A stretch of 64,000 bases of DNA from Candidatus Dojkabacteria bacterium. GTDB taxonomy: Bacteria; Patescibacteria; Dojkabacteria; SC72. Both the position numbers and the translations under genes were made by a program. This document shows positions 63,520 through 64,000 of this stretch, piece by piece (the first letter of the stretch is position 1; each line of letters opens with the position of its first letter). The stretch covers positions 1-64,000 of the forward strand of contig JALNYV010000004.1 of the NCBI GenBank assembly GCA_023229785.1, given 5' to 3'. Below the pieces are notes generated by a model. It saw only the letters and a program-made list of their open reading frames with translations, had not been told where the DNA came from and ran no database searches.

Positions 63520-64000
63520 TCTTTAGTCCTTTCTTTTTCTAGGTTTGTTATGTAGTCAGCGCTAGAAAGATTTGTCACGATAGTTAATTTTTCTTTATTA
63601 CTTGAGAGCTTGTTTTCTAAGAAGTGGATGATATCCAAGAAGCGATTAAGCGCACGCTTTCCTTTGCGTAATTCATATGGAATACCGATATAGAATGCAT
63701 CTTTTTGTTGAAATCTTTCATACATTTTTTTGAAGGTTGTATGGGTAAGATTTCTGAGATCGGTGTTGTTTGTAAGTTCAGTAGAGCCGATTAGTACGTC
63801 TAATTTGCTATTGCAGACAGTCAGTTCTTTTTGTTCTTTACGCAGTCCGAACAAGACATATTTGTTTTTTAGTCTCCATTTGAATGCAAAGATGCGTTTG
63901 GTTAATTCTTGGGCTAATTCTGTAATGCGATAATCATCATTGAAGGTTAAGACTGGGAAATCGGATTGCTCGATATATCCCTGATTGATTTTCTTAAGTA
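63471..64000 (-). CDS. hypothetical protein, 5' end outside window
   Basis: The frame is open from the stop at 63471 to the window edge (176 codons visible), so the true start lies beyond. Mixed helix/strand with FPVLTFNDDYRITELAQELT and DAFYIGIPYELRKGKRALNRF. No family recognised. It overlaps the amidotransferase start by 49 nt, so it belongs to the same operon. Confidence 0.6.
   Translation of the reverse strand, partial: LKKINQGYIEQSDFPVLTFNDDYRITELAQELTKRIFAFKWRLKNKYVLFGLRKEQKELTVCNSKLDVLIGSTELTNNTDLRNLTHTTFKKMYERFQQKDAFYIGIPYELRKGKRALNRFLDIIHFLENKLSSNKEKLTIVTNLSSADYITNLEKERTKECVESFSPNHSTTTFQ

Overview
The window reads as part of a large, AT-rich genome of a tailed bacteriophage (Caudoviricetes). 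It has tightly packed genes in long single-strand blocks, virion genes at one end, recombination, replication and nucleotide-metabolism genes in the middle, a dense tRNA array, and many small unknown proteins. There is no integrase and no host operon. TGA is used normally as a stop and no suppressor tRNA is present, so the standard bacterial code applies. The host is not identifiable. Consensus sigma70-type promoters indicate a bacterium. A lipoprotein domain and cell-wall-hydrolase styles that I associate with Patescibacteria/CPR genomes are a weak hint only.

Layout. (1) 1-18520, + strand, virion module: a repeat-rich fibre-like protein, proteins resembling podovirus tail tubular A and B proteins, a tail-fibre-like protein, then four large proteins (648, 408, 843 and 2231 aa) that look like ejected internal virion proteins. 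One carries an M23 peptidase. The 2231-aa giant carries an N-terminal HNH motif, a HIRAN-like segment and, near residue 1721, a DFDGD motif in an RNA-polymerase-beta'-like context. (2) 18525-28695, - strand: SPFH membrane protein, SbcC/SbcD-like nuclease, RuvC-like resolvase, an SSB candidate, SNF2 helicase and a MerR-type regulator, driven by near-consensus promoters. (3) 28902-58648, + strand: DnaD-like initiator, DnaB-like helicase, class II ribonucleotide reductase, cytosine-C5 methyltransferase, RecA, a GC-rich foreign-looking cassette with a trypsin-like protease, a phosphoesterase, an endolysin candidate, a Fic protein, then 34 tRNA or tRNA-like genes covering all 20 amino acids, an RNA ligase, a lipoprotein, a sugar nucleotidyltransferase, an island of tiny membrane and zinc proteins, and a SAM-cycle group (MetK, S-adenosylhomocysteinase, kinase, DUF1599-like protein). 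(4) 59198-64000, - strand: amidoligase, zincin and class II glutamine amidotransferase.

The most striking regulatory object is at 42606-42823. A consensus promoter starts an apparently leaderless 38-codon peptide containing 19 of the 20 amino acids. Its stop codon lies inside one arm of an antiterminator that competes with an intrinsic terminator just upstream of the main tRNA array. This is the architecture of translational attenuation. Elsewhere a family of promoters shares an 11-bp palindrome around the -35 box, two more promoters place +1 on the ATG, and several intergenic regions fold into elaborate, apparently undescribed RNAs.

Taken together, the phage seems built to eject its own RNA polymerase candidate and peptidoglycan hydrolase, to run its own replication and recombination, to keep translation going with its own tRNAs and RNA repair, and to recycle the methyl donor for its methyltransferases. 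All functions are read from sequence motifs by eye; none was confirmed by a database search.
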